Part shown: positions 15,766 to 24,338 of the stretch, piece by piece
Numbering within the stretch: position 1 is the stretch's first letter
Layout: every line of letters begins with the position of its first letter
From: Micropruina sp.
Lineage (GTDB): Bacteria > Actinomycetota > Actinomycetes > Propionibacteriales > Propionibacteriaceae
Assembly: GCA_016716635.1 (NCBI GenBank)
Contig: JADJVZ010000007.1
Coordinates: 1 to 29,128 of the forward strand
Direction of reading: 5' to 3'
Length of the DNA stretch: 29,128 bases
Program-made: the position numbers and the translations under genes
Notes under the pieces: generated by a model
What the model was told of the DNA's origin: nothing
Seen by the model: only the letters and a program-made list of their open reading frames with translations
Databases searched by the model: none

Positions 15766-16152
15766 ATGATGACGCCTGAGGAACTTGCTTCCGCTGTCGC
15801 TTATGTGCGGCTCCTCATCGGGGACACGGACAACCTGAACTACATCCTGTCGGATGTGGAAGTTGGGCTGTTCGTCACCAACAGCCCTGCAGATACCCGG
15901 ATGGCCGCCGCGGCAGCGTTGGACACGATCGCCAACGTTGAGGCGCTGCTGTCGAAGAAGATCGTCACCCAGGACCTGTCCACGGACGGTCCGGCGGTGG
16001 CGAAAGCGCTCCGCGACGGTGCTGCGCTACTGCGGGCCCAGGTCCGCGCCGAGAAGGCGGACGTGGAGGACGCGTACGGCTTCCAGGTTGTGGACCTTCA
16101 ACCCGCTTGCCCTCGTGTCCCTGAACTCACCGAACGTCTGCACTCGTGGTGA
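15766..16152 (+). CDS. Head-tail connector, adaptor type
   Basis: ATG 15766 (a second ATG at 15769 is in frame) follows a G-run. The 128-residue product is almost all helix: TPEELASAVAYVRLLIGDTD, then RMAAAAALDTIANVEALLSK and GPAVAKALRDGAALLRAQ, ending VPELTERLHSW. The layout, a short protein with an N-terminal helix bundle directly after the capsid gene, is that of gp6/gp15-like adaptors that bind under the portal. It ends in GTGA, overlapping the next start. Confidence 0.7.
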   Translation: MMTPEELASAVAYVRLLIGDTDNLNYILSDVEVGLFVTNSPADTRMAAAAALDTIANVEALLSKKIVTQDLSTDGPAVAKALRDGAALLRAQVRAEKADVEDAYGFQVVDLQPACPRVPELTERLHSW

Positions 16153-16565
16153 ACCTGCGCGCGATGCCGTCCGGATGGGCTGCCCGGCATCGCCCGATCT
16201 TGAATGACTTCATTTCGGTCGGGTGCTTCCTGACGATCCGTGAACCGTCGATCTTGTCCTTTGATAAGGCGACGGGCGAAACGAAAACCCCTGGCGCGCT
16301 GGTCTATCGGGGCCCTGGGCAAATCCAGGAGAACCGCACCCAGTCTCGGCAAACCACTGCGGGCACCCAAGATTTGATCCTCGCCACCTACTGGGGAACC
16401 GTGCCCGCGACGGTCACCAGTCTTGTCCCTGACCTGGTGGTCACCGTCGACCAGGACCCGAACGACCCGGCCATGGTGGGCCGTGTGTTCGTCATCACAG
16501 GCCGGGATTTGAACACGGTCGGGTTGACTGCCCGCCATTTCACAGCCTTCGAAAACGAGGCCTGA
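16146..16565 (+). CDS. Head-closure / stopper-like protein
   Basis: There are two in-frame GTG starts at 16146 and 16149; the second overlaps the previous stop as GTGA. The 138-139 residue product has beta-rich character: LTIREPSILSFDKATGETKT, ALVYRGPGQIQENRTQ, TVPATVTSLVPDLVVTVDQD and VFVITGRDLNTVGLTARHF. It resembles DUF6093-type connectors that follow the adaptor in actinophages and close the head. It is followed by a 197-nt gap with strong RNA structure. Confidence 0.65.
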   Translation: MVNLRAMPSGWAARHRPILNDFISVGCFLTIREPSILSFDKATGETKTPGALVYRGPGQIQENRTQSRQTTAGTQDLILATYWGTVPATVTSLVPDLVVTVDQDPNDPAMVGRVFVITGRDLNTVGLTARHFTAFENEA

Positions 16566-16762
16566 CCAAACAACTTCTTGCGGTGGGGTCAACGTCAGCA
16601 AAACCGTGCCGATGAAGAAACCATCTGTTCGCATCGAAGGCTGGGTAGGGGAACGCCGTCGCGGGTAACGCGACCTTTGGCACGGTCAGGTTCCTTTCCG
16701 TTCCCCTGAGACCCTCCCTGCCTCACCGCAAGACACCCCCAACCCGAACCGCGAGAGGGGGT
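16566..16762 (+). ncRNA. Structured spacer in the late operon (possible pseudoknot)
   Basis: There is no convincing gene here; a tiny frame at 16611-16667 (MKKPSVRIEGW start) is the only candidate. Perfect complementary segments are: GTCGCG 16658-16663 with CGCGAC 16669-16674 (5-nt loop); CCGTGCC 16604-16610 with GGCACGG 16679-16685; AGGGGAACG 16647-16655 with CGTTCCCCT 16699-16707; and CCTGACC 16561-16567 with GGTCAGG 16684-16690. The third pairing crosses the second and fourth, which means a pseudoknot or two alternative folds. The last pairs reach into the upstream gene's end. This is an RNA-structure call from inverted repeats only; no family was recognised. Confidence 0.45.
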
Positions 16763-16764
16763 GT
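16733..16764 (+). promoter_or_regulatory. Hairpin covering the start region of the HK97 gp10-like gene
   Basis: ACACCCCC (16733-16740) and GGGGGTGT (16757-16764) are perfect complements around a 16-nt loop. The right arm contains the G-run that would serve as ribosome-binding site and the first two bases of GTG 16763. The hairpin would hide both; translation would then depend on opening or on ATG 16772. Confidence 0.5.
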
Positions 16765-17119
16765 GTTCGTCATGTTCTCGATCGACGTTTCCGAGCTCAA
16801 CCGGCTCTCCGTGGACCTCGGTAAGGCTTCTGCCGGCGCCACCCGCAAAGCGTCGACGGTGGTCCGCAAATCGGCGTTCGACCTGGAAGCGGGCGCCAAA
16901 GCGCGCGCCGCAGTGGACACCGGGTTCATGAAGAACTCGATCGGCGTGGACATCATGGGCGCCCTGCACGCAGAGGTTGGCCCCACAGCCACCTACGCGC
17001 CATATCAGGAGTACGGCACGTCCCGGATGCCCCCGCACCCGTTCATGGGACCAGCTACCGACGCGGTTGAGGGCCCCTTCTTGAAGGCCATGGAAGACAT
17101 CGCCGGAGACGTCCTGTGA
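16763..17119 (+). CDS. HK97 gp10-like tail/neck component
   Basis: The frame starts at GTG 16763 or ATG 16772. The product is about 115 residues: SIDVSELNRLSVDLGKASA, LEAGAKARAAVDTGFMKNSI, VGPTATYAPYQEYGTSRMPP and HPFMGPATDAVEGPFLKAM. VDTGxxxxSI and YAPYxEYGTSxMPPxPFMxPA are the hallmark motifs of the HK97 gp10 family, which acts in the neck between head and tail. Its GTGA overlaps the next gene at 17116. Confidence 0.85.
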   Translation: MFVMFSIDVSELNRLSVDLGKASAGATRKASTVVRKSAFDLEAGAKARAAVDTGFMKNSIGVDIMGALHAEVGPTATYAPYQEYGTSRMPPHPFMGPATDAVEGPFLKAMEDIAGDVL

Positions 17120-17529
17120 CCACCGCCATCCGGGACACCCAGCCGGTGGTGGACAGCATGCTTGCCCGGGTCCGCCCGCTTGGCCTGTCGGCTTTCGACG
17201 GGTCTGCCCCGGTGACCCCGATGGTCCGCTATGTGGCGCTCTTTGAGGAGATCGGCCCCATACCCCTCGAGCGGCTTTCGGGTGACGGGGCCAGCTTCCC
17301 GTGGACCGGTCGTGCCGTCGTGTGCGCCGGGACCCGTGAGGGCCTCCGTGACGCGGTCGCGCTGGTGCGTGGCGCCTACCGCATGTGGCGTCCTCTCGGC
17401 TTCCCTGCCTCCACCCCACTGGTCGAAATCCAGACCGGCCCGGTGCTCACCGACGGCCCTGCCGAGGACGTCCGCCATTCCCAAACGCTCGTCTACCGGA
17501 CGACCCTGACCCTCTTTGAAACCGTCTAA
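17116..17529 (+). CDS. Tail terminator-like protein
   Basis: GTG 17116 overlaps the previous stop. The 137-residue alpha/beta product reads RDTQPVVDSMLARVRPLGLS, PMVRYVALFEEIGPIPLERL, REGLRDAVALVRGAYRMWRP and HSQTLVYRTTLTLFETV. A final strand with RTTLTLF and the size and position between gp10-like and major tail protein agree with tail terminators (gpU-like), which cap the tail tube. No single motif is decisive. Confidence 0.6.
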   Translation: MTTAIRDTQPVVDSMLARVRPLGLSAFDGSAPVTPMVRYVALFEEIGPIPLERLSGDGASFPWTGRAVVCAGTREGLRDAVALVRGAYRMWRPLGFPASTPLVEIQTGPVLTDGPAEDVRHSQTLVYRTTLTLFETV

Positions 17530-17538
17530 GGAGACACC

Positions 17539-17862
17539 ATGGCCCGCGCTGCCCGCATCACCCCCGACCTGACACCCGACGAGATCCCAGCCGATCCGGC
17601 CGAACTCGTCCGCGCCGAACACAAGATCACCGGACACCGGTACACGGTGATCCGCGCCGCCGCCGAAGCTACCGACGATCTTCGGATCCTCGACCTTCCG
17701 GCCACCGACATCACCGGGGCACCACTCCCCCCGAAACACCGCCACCAGCCCGGCGACACCATCCCGGTGTCTGAGCCCGGCCCCGCCATCGATCCCGCCC
17801 CGGATGTCCTCGCCGTCACCGAAACCACCGACGGCGAACCGCCGACGGCTGACAACGCCTGA
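17539..17862 (+). CDS. Hypothetical late protein, 107 aa
   Basis: ATG 17539 follows AAGGAGACACC. The product has a central conserved-looking segment, HKITGHRYTVIRAAAEATDD, between a Pro/Asp-rich N-terminus and a Pro/Thr-rich acidic tail. It may be a small accessory of the tail tube, because it sits between tail terminator and major tail protein; I do not recognise a family. Confidence 0.6.
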   Translation: MARAARITPDLTPDEIPADPAELVRAEHKITGHRYTVIRAAAEATDDLRILDLPATDITGAPLPPKHRHQPGDTIPVSEPGPAIDPAPDVLAVTETTDGEPPTADNA

Positions 17863-17876
17863 AGGAGGCAAACCCT

Positions 17877-18395
17877 ATGACCATCACCATCCCGGACGGC
17901 GTCGCCACCCTCGGCGCCGAATCCGTCTACTGGGTTCCCGCGATCGCGAACCCCGCCACCGGCGCCACTGTCGCTGAACTGAACGCCGGAACCCCGATCC
18001 AATGCGCGATCAACTCGTTCGCCCCGAACGGCGACCAGGGGTCCTCGCAGGATCTCCGGCTTTGCTCGGTGGACGAGCTCGAAAACCCGGGCCGGAACAA
18101 GATCACGATCTCCGCGATCGAGCTCGTGTACGACCCGCAGATGCCGACGAACACCACCGCGTACGCCGCCTACTCGGCGCTGGCGCCCCGCGCAAAGGGC
18201 TTTTTGGTGGATCGTCGTGGCATGCCGCATGCGCAGGCGTTCGCGGCGGGGCAGTTCGTTGACATCTACACGGTGACGCTCGGTGAGCGGAACCGGGTGG
18301 CGATCACTGCTGGTTCTGATGGGGAGAAGTTCAAGACGTCCATCAAGCCCTTCGTGTCGGGTGCCCGCTACCTGGATAAGGCCGTCGTCGCCTAA
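17877..18395 (+). CDS. Major tail tube protein
   Basis: ATG 17877 follows GAAGGAGGCAAACCCT, a strong site. The 172-residue beta-rich product includes LGAESVYWVPAIANPATGAT, GTPIQCAINSFAPNGDQGSS, RNKITISAIELVYDPQ, RAKGFLVDRRGMPHAQAFAA and DIYTVTLGERNRVAI. The size, strong translation signal, following terminator and position just before the tail chaperone pair fit the tail tube subunit that stacks to form the siphovirus tail. Confidence 0.75.
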   Translation: MTITIPDGVATLGAESVYWVPAIANPATGATVAELNAGTPIQCAINSFAPNGDQGSSQDLRLCSVDELENPGRNKITISAIELVYDPQMPTNTTAYAAYSALAPRAKGFLVDRRGMPHAQAFAAGQFVDIYTVTLGERNRVAITAGSDGEKFKTSIKPFVSGARYLDKAVVA

Positions 18396-18403
18396 CCCCT
18401 GTC

Positions 18404-18451
18404 GTGGGGGGTGTTCGGGCATGCCAGGCGAGGGCCCCGAACATCCCCCAC
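18404..18451 (+). terminator. Strong hairpin after the major tail protein
   Basis: The left arm 18404-18419 and right arm 18436-18451 pair over 16 bp (one G-U pair), e.g. GTGTTCGGG with CCCGAACAT, around a loop of 16 nt. It is followed by a C-rich stretch with AAAA and no U-run, as often seen in high-GC bacteria. A terminator or an mRNA-stabilising structure after an abundant structural gene is likely. Confidence 0.7.
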
Positions 18452-18509
18452 CCCCAAAACCCTCAACCTCGCCACAAACCTCGCCCCACAACTTTGAAGG
18501 ACCCTCGCC

Positions 18510-19106
18510 ATGTCGAAACTTGATTCCCTGCGCCGCCTCGCCCTTGACCGCATCAAGGAAGGCCGTCTCCGCTACTCGCTGATCCTCGACGGTCAGGCCG
18601 CGGATGCCGTCACCGAAGCCCGCCAAGCCCTGGCCACCGCGGAGTCCCGGCTTGCCGCGCTGACCGTTGACGACACCACCTACGCCGACGGTGACGTGCG
18701 GCTCACCGCAGGCCCCCCGAAGGCTGTCACGGACGCGACCAAGGCCGTCGCGGACGCTGCCGCGGCACTGGCTGCCGCTGAGGACGCCACCGAGGACGCA
18801 ACCCTGGTTTTGGTGTTCCGCCGACTCAACACCGACGAATACAACGCCCTGCTCGACAAGGCCACCGACAAGGAAGAGGGCGGCCTCAACGTTGGGGTCT
18901 GGATCCCGTCGCTGATTGGCACATCATTCGTGGGAGCTGAGGATATCGACGCCGAACCCATCGACATCGATTGGGACACCCTGGCGTCGGCGACCCTGTC
19001 GCATGGCGACATGGACACCATCGGATCGGCGGTGGTCGCGTACAACCGGACAACGGTAGCGACCCCTTTCGACAGGCGGAACTCCGTGAAAACCAAGTCC
19101 GGCTAG
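18510..19106 (+). CDS. Tail assembly chaperone G
   Basis: ATG 18510 follows GAAGGACCCTCGCC. The 198-residue product has a basic helical start (SKLDSLRRLALDRIKEG), an Ala-rich coiled coil (AVADAAAALAAAEDATED), and the chaperone-like core VLVFRRLNTDEYNALLDKA and NVGVWIPSLIGTSFV. The 3' end holds a -1 slippery site at 19064-19070, and the next frame overlaps it to 19495. This is the standard arrangement of lambda G/GT-like proteins, which bind and shield the tape measure while the tail tube is built. G is the product of normal termination at TAG 19104-19106. Confidence 0.85.
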   Translation: MSKLDSLRRLALDRIKEGRLRYSLILDGQAADAVTEARQALATAESRLAALTVDDTTYADGDVRLTAGPPKAVTDATKAVADAAAALAAAEDATEDATLVLVFRRLNTDEYNALLDKATDKEEGGLNVGVWIPSLIGTSFVGAEDIDAEPIDIDWDTLASATLSHGDMDTIGSAVVAYNRTTVATPFDRRNSVKTKSG

Positions 19107-19495
19107 AACTCGACGCCTGCCTACGTCTCGGTGTTTCGCCCAGGCGTTGGGCGGGTTGGGAGCCAGTCACCCGCACCTACCATCCGCGTGAGGGCGGCAC
19201 GGTCACCGTCAAGCACCCCGAATGGGACGACCTCGACCGGGCGATGATCCTCACCCACCTGACCAACGAACAGGGTCGCTGTCCCTCGTGTGGCGGGTAC
19301 CTGGATGAAACCACCGCCCACGATCACGTGTACGCGATCCACGAGCAACGCTGCGACCAGTGCAACACCCTCGACAAATACAAGCAGTCACATCCGGATC
19401 CGCTACCGGGGACCCTGCTGGTGCCCGAGCCGCTGACGTTCGCTGAGGCGAAAGCCCGCGAAGCCACCACCCCCAAAAACCTGACCTTGATCTGA
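18510..19495 (+). CDS. Tail assembly chaperone GT, made by -1 frameshift
   Basis: Ribosomes that slip one base back on CCCTTTC (19064-19070) continue in the other frame with RQAELRENQVRLELDACLRL and GVSPRRWAGWEPVTRTYHP, and stop at 19493-19495. The fusion would be about 328 residues, 187 from G and 141 from the T part. The T part ends with CPSCGGYLDETTAHDHVYAI, then HEQRCDQCNTLDKY, a zinc-binding module with two CxxC pairs. There is no good independent start for the T frame, which supports expression by frameshift only. GT recruits the tape measure to the growing tail in well-studied phages. Confidence 0.8.
19064..19070 (+). promoter_or_regulatory. -1 ribosomal frameshift site CCCTTTC
   Basis: In the G frame it reads C CCT TTC, a perfect X XXY YYZ heptamer, placed twelve codons before the G stop. 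After a slip the codon CGA at 19070 begins the T frame. A 6-bp complement CAGGCG (19073-19078) with CGCCTG (19114-19119) may form a weak downstream stimulator. Confidence 0.8.
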
Positions 19496-19508
19496 ACGGG
19501 GGTGGCTG

Positions 19509-22500
19509 ATGTCCGATCGCACAGTGCGCGCCATCCTCGACGCCCAAGTTTCCGGGTTCGTTGCGGGGATGACGAAGGCGGCCACGGTCGCGCAGGACAC
19601 CGGCAAGAAGATCACTGACGGCATCGACAAGGCGTCGAAGTCGGTGAAGGCCCATGAGCAGGAATGGAAAACCGTCTCGAACGGGATGCTCATCGGTGGT
19701 GCTGCGATCGCCGGCGGGCTGGCTCTCAGCACCAAGGCCGCGATGGATTGGGAGAAGGCGTTCGCCGGTGTGGCGAAAACGGTTGGGCTCACCGATCCGG
19801 GCCTGAAAGCACTTGAGGGGGATCTGCGTGGTTTGGCCCGCGAGATGGCCACTTCGCATGAGGAGATCGCTCAGGTTGCTGAGTCGGCTGGTGCCCTTGG
19901 TGTGAAAACGCAGGACATCGCTGGGTTCACGAAAACCATGTTGATGCTCGGCGAGACCACGAACCTGTCGGCTGATCAGGCCGCCACGTCGTTGGCTCAG
20001 TTGATGACGATCATGGGTACCGCCCCGTCGATGGTGGGCCGGATGGGTGCCACTCTGGTGGCGTTGGGGAACAACGGGGCGTCGACTGAGGCGCAGATCG
20101 TGCAGTTGTCGCAGCGGATCGCCGCCGCCGGTCGCCAGATGGGCATGTCTGAGTCTCAGGTGATGGGGTTCGCGTCAGCGATCGCCTCTACTGGTGTTGA
20201 GGTGGAGGCTGGCGGCACCGCAATGTCGCAAGGGCTGATCAAGATCTCGGCTGCGGTGCGCGAGGGTGGCGACGGTCTCAAAACCTTGTCGGCTGTGGCC
20301 GGTGTCGATTTCAAGAAGGCGTTCGAGCAGGACGCTGCTGGGGCCACTACGGCCTTCATTGAGGGGCTGGGGAAGCTCCAAAAGCAAGGCGGGGATGTTG
20401 ATGCGGTCCTGTCCGCCATCGGCATCGACGGTATCCGTGGCGCGGACACGTTTAAGCGTCTTGCCTTGTCGGGTGGTCTCCTGGCCGAGCAGTTGCAGGT
20501 CGCCAACACGGGCATGCGGGACGGTACGGCCCTTCTTGACGCGTACGCCGCCCGGCAAAACACAGCCTCGGCGAAAGTCGCTGTCGCCCTGAACAACGTC
20601 AAAGACGCCGGAATCAGCTTCGGGGCCACATTCCTGCCCGTGGTGGCCGATGTTGCCAACGGGGCCACGAACATGGCGCAAAGCTTCGGGCGCCTCCCCG
20701 GCCCCATGCAAGCCTTCATCGGCACCGGTGCTGCTGTCGCTGCCGGGGCTCTTCTCATCGGCGGCGGGATGATCAAAGCCGTCACCGCAGGCACCGAACT
20801 TTATGGCTCGTACGTGAAGCTCATCGCTGAGCATCCGAAACTGGCCGGGTCGCTCCGTAACGCTGGTATCGCTGCCGGTGTTGCTGCGGTCGCGATGATC
20901 GCGTTGAAGGTCGCCCAGGGTGCCGCCGCCGATGAAGCGAAACGCCAAATCACGGTCACTAACGACCTGGCACACACGATCGCCGGGCTGGCGTCCGGTA
21001 AGAGCGTGGATCTAAACAAGGTCTTCAACTTCAAGGCCGGTGTCCTCACCAGGAAGTCCATGGCCTTGAGCAGGCGATGGCCACTCTGAAGATCCAAGGC
21101 GGTGCCCCCTCGGGGATCTTGGATTGGGTCAACGGATCCGCGTCGGCGGTGGCCATGGTGAAAACCCAAATGGGTGAACTTGACAAGGCTTTGAACAACC
21201 TGTCGGCCACCGGTTCGGGTGACAAGGCCGCGCAGGTTTTCCAGCAACTGTCGGGCGCCGCATCCAAGTACGGCATTTCCGTGCAGGAACTCAACAGCCT
21301 GTTCCCCCAGTACAAAGGCCAGTTGCAGTCGGTCGCCGATCAGATGAAGGTGAACCTGTCCGAGCAGGACTACACCGACTGGATGGGCGGCAAGGTGCCT
21401 GCCGCGATCCAGGCCGCAACCTCTGCCGGGTCTGGGATGTCCGCGAACCTCACCGAGCAGCAAAAGGGCCTCCTTGGGGTGAAGTTGGCGGCGATCGCTG
21501 CCGCCAAGTCCATGACCGACTACGCGAACATTGTCGGCGGACTGGCTGGCACCGAATCGGGCGCCCGCTCCTCACTCGCGGACACCAAGAAGGGCGTCAA
21601 GGCTGGGGCTGGCGCGAACCTGACCACCGAAGCTGGCCGGGAAAACGACCAGTTCCTACGAACCGGCGCGGAGGCCATCAACGCTTACGCCCAGAAGCTG
21701 AAGGATGCGGGGGCGTCCACACAGACGATCACCGAGAAGACCGCAGGCATGCGGGAGGAACTTGTGCAGTCCGCGGCGAAGGCCCTTAAGTCGCGGGACG
21801 CTGCCGAGCTTTATACGGCTGGTTTGCTGGCGATCCCGGGCGAGGTAGCGCCCACGTTCTCCACCCCCGGAGCGGCAGTGTCGAAGGCTGAGGCGGACGC
21901 CATGAAGGCCGCCGCGCTGGCCATCCCTAGTGTCGCGGAAACGCAGGTGTTGGCGCCTGGCGCCCGCCCGTCCAAGGCGGAGGTGGACGACTTCATTAAG
22001 ACCTTGGGGAATATTCCTCCGGAGAAGGTTGCTGCGATCCGTACGGTGGCCGAGCTGGCCGGTATTGATGCCGCGAAGGCCGGGTTGGCGTCCATCCGGG
22101 ACAAGGTTGTGACGATCACCACGCGTCTGGTCACCGTCGGTAACTCGACCATGGGCGGGCTCGTCCAGAACGCCGCCAACGGTGGAATCTTCGAGTTTTA
22201 CGCAGGCGGCGGCATGCGGGAGAACCATGTGGCGCAGATCGCGCCTGCTGGCGCGTGGCGTGTGTGGGCCGAGGAAGAAACCGGCGGCGAGTCGTACATT
22301 CCGCTTGCCGAGTCGAAGCGGACCCGCTCGGTCGAAATCTGGAAAGAAACCGGACGCCGGCTCGGGCAAGCCATCCCCTACAGCAACGGCGGCGTGAATG
22401 CCGCCCCCGCAGCCGCAGGGGGGATGGGCACCGCACAGCCGTCCGTTTTCAACCTGTACGACACCGACGGGGTGCTGCTCGGCACCATGCGGGGCATCGC

Positions 22501-22567
22501 ACGGGGCGCTATTTCTGACGCCACCGCTTCCGCTTCCGCTTCTGCCCGTAGGGGGGTGCTCGTCTGA
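19509..22567 (+). CDS. Tape measure protein (one frame break)
   Basis: The N-terminal frame begins MSDRTVRAILDAQVSGFVAG, typical of siphovirus tape measures, and carries the TP901-type repeat region (VGLTDPGLKALEGDLRGLAR, ATSHEEIAQVAESAGALGV, MGMSESQVMGFASAIASTG) and a hydrophobic segment MQAFIGTGAAVAAGALLIGG. Near 21049 one C is missing (ACCAGG for ACCCAGG): the frame would stop at 21089, but the next frame continues EVHGLEQAMATLKIQGGAPS to 22567. The end shows NAANGGIFEFYAGGGMRENH and WAEEETGGESYIPLAESKR, the tape-measure C-terminus. Corrected length is 1019 residues. It sets tail length and enters the cell with the DNA. TGATG links it to the next gene. Confidence 0.85.
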
Positions 22568-24338
22568 TGCCCGCTATTCCTACGAGTGTGACCGTCGTCA
22601 AGGATGCGACCTACCCGGATCATGTGGCGACGCTGTCGTGGATCATTCCGGCGGGCACCCTATCCGTGTCGGTGCAGCGCACCTGGGATGGTGGCATGAC
22701 GTGGGTGCGCACCCAACTCGGGCTCGTAGCGTCCTACCGGTGGGTCGATCAGATCCAGGACACCCAGTACGGCTACCGGGTCCGCTCCGAGGGCGTCGAC
22801 GGCTTCTCTGACTGGTCTGCGCCCGTGTGGCTGTGGACCTCACCAGGCGCTCCATCCGGGCTGGCGGTCGTCCGGTCCTCCAACGCCTACGTGGATGACC
22901 TGCTGACCTTCACCTGCCAGAACCTTTCGGTGACGGCGACGGCGATGCGCGTCCAGTCATCCACGGACGGCATCACGTGGATGACCGTGGATACCCTCGC
23001 CCCTGCCCGGCCGTCGTCGTCGTGGCAGGTGGTCACCCCCACGGACGCCGTCGCGTACTTCCGGGCCGCGAACCTCGGTGAGGGTGGGCTGGTCTCCGCG
23101 TGGTCGAACACGGTCGCCATCCCCGCATCCACGTCACACCTCGCGCCGACCGGCCTGATCGCCGCCGACTTTGACCCTGCCGCCGCATCCACATGGACCT
23201 GGGTGTTGCATCCCGGCGCGGACGGCTCAGGGCAGGGCCGGTACGAAATCCAGACCCGCTACTACTCCGGGGCACGCCCACTGCCTGGCTGTCCACGGGT
23301 ATCAAGCGGTCCTCACACCCTCAGCCACATGGGCGGCGGGGACTTGGGTCACCGGACGCACCTACGAGTGGCGGGTCCGCACCTACGCCGCGAGCACGGC
23401 GGTCGCGCCGTCATCCTGGTCTGCTACCGCGATCTTCGAGACAGGCACGGCGCCGGTGCCCACCGTCACGGCCCCCGTTGAGGGTGGCACATGGACCGAG
23501 GTCACCCCCGGCGCTGACGTGGCGGGCACCTGGTTCGCGATCACGTACGTGCTGTACGCCGCCGACGGGCGTCCGATCATGTCGTCTACCCCCCGGATGG
23601 CCCCCCACTTTGGAGGATGCCACCGGCTACCGGATCGGCGTCCGGGTGAAATCGATCACCTCCCCGGTGTGGTCGGTGGAGATCGTGCGCGCCTTCACCG
23701 TCGAACTTGCCCGCCCCGCAGCGCCCACCGTCACCACCGCATGGGATGCCAACGTCGCCTCCTGCACCCTGACGGTCACCAACCCGGCCAGCACCCCTCC
23801 CGCCATTTACAACGAGGTGCGCCGCGGCGGTGCCCTCATCGGACGCTGCCCCATCAACGGAACCTTCACCGACTGGCTGCCGCCCCTCGGCACCCTCACC
23901 TACCAGGTGTCGGCCGTATCGGCGCTACCGTCCCGCACCACCACCAGCGTCACGATCACTCCCGACCCGGCGTGCACCATCCTGATCACCCGCGGCAGTC
24001 AGAGCCTGCACTTCACCGGTGGCCTCATCGACGAGCAAAACTCGGACGGGTCCCTGGTCCTACGGCAATACGACGGCCGCCCTGATCCTGTCCCCTCCTG
24101 GGATGCGGGACAAAACCCCGCCCGGTCGCTGAACTTCCATGCGGTGCTACGCCCAGGGGTCACCTCCACCATGCCCGAAATCAAGACGTTCATCGATGTC
24201 AAAGACGTGTGCTGCTGGCGTGACGCCACCGGCAGGCGCCTTTTTGGGGTCCTCACCGAAGCAGCCGAATCCGTGTCCTGGGTGTACGCCTCCGATGTGA
24301 CGCTGGCATTCCGGGTCACCGAAGGCCCTGAACTGTGA
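22567..24338 (+). CDS. Minor tail protein with fibronectin-like repeats (three frame breaks)
   Basis: ATG 22567 shares a base with the tape measure stop. Beta-sandwich repeats are recognisable: ATLSWIIPAGTLSVSVQRTW, RSEGVDGFSDWSAPVWLWTS, and in other frames GTWVTGRTYEWRVRTYAAS and TLEDATGYRIGVRVKSITSP. The W-S-x-x segments at the ends of repeats recall fibronectin III domains of phage tails. The breaks are at the G-run 23269-23272 (one G missing), near 23313-23315 (one base missing) and the C-run 23601-23606 (one C too many). Correction gives about 590 residues ending RVTEGPEL, with GTGA at 24335. By position it is the distal-tail or hub component that touches the host. As written only fragments can be made. 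Confidence 0.65.

Noticed and set aside
19104..19495. Independent gene after the tail chaperone G
   Set aside because: There is no good start or ribosome-binding site, and a perfect -1 slippery heptamer joins it to G.
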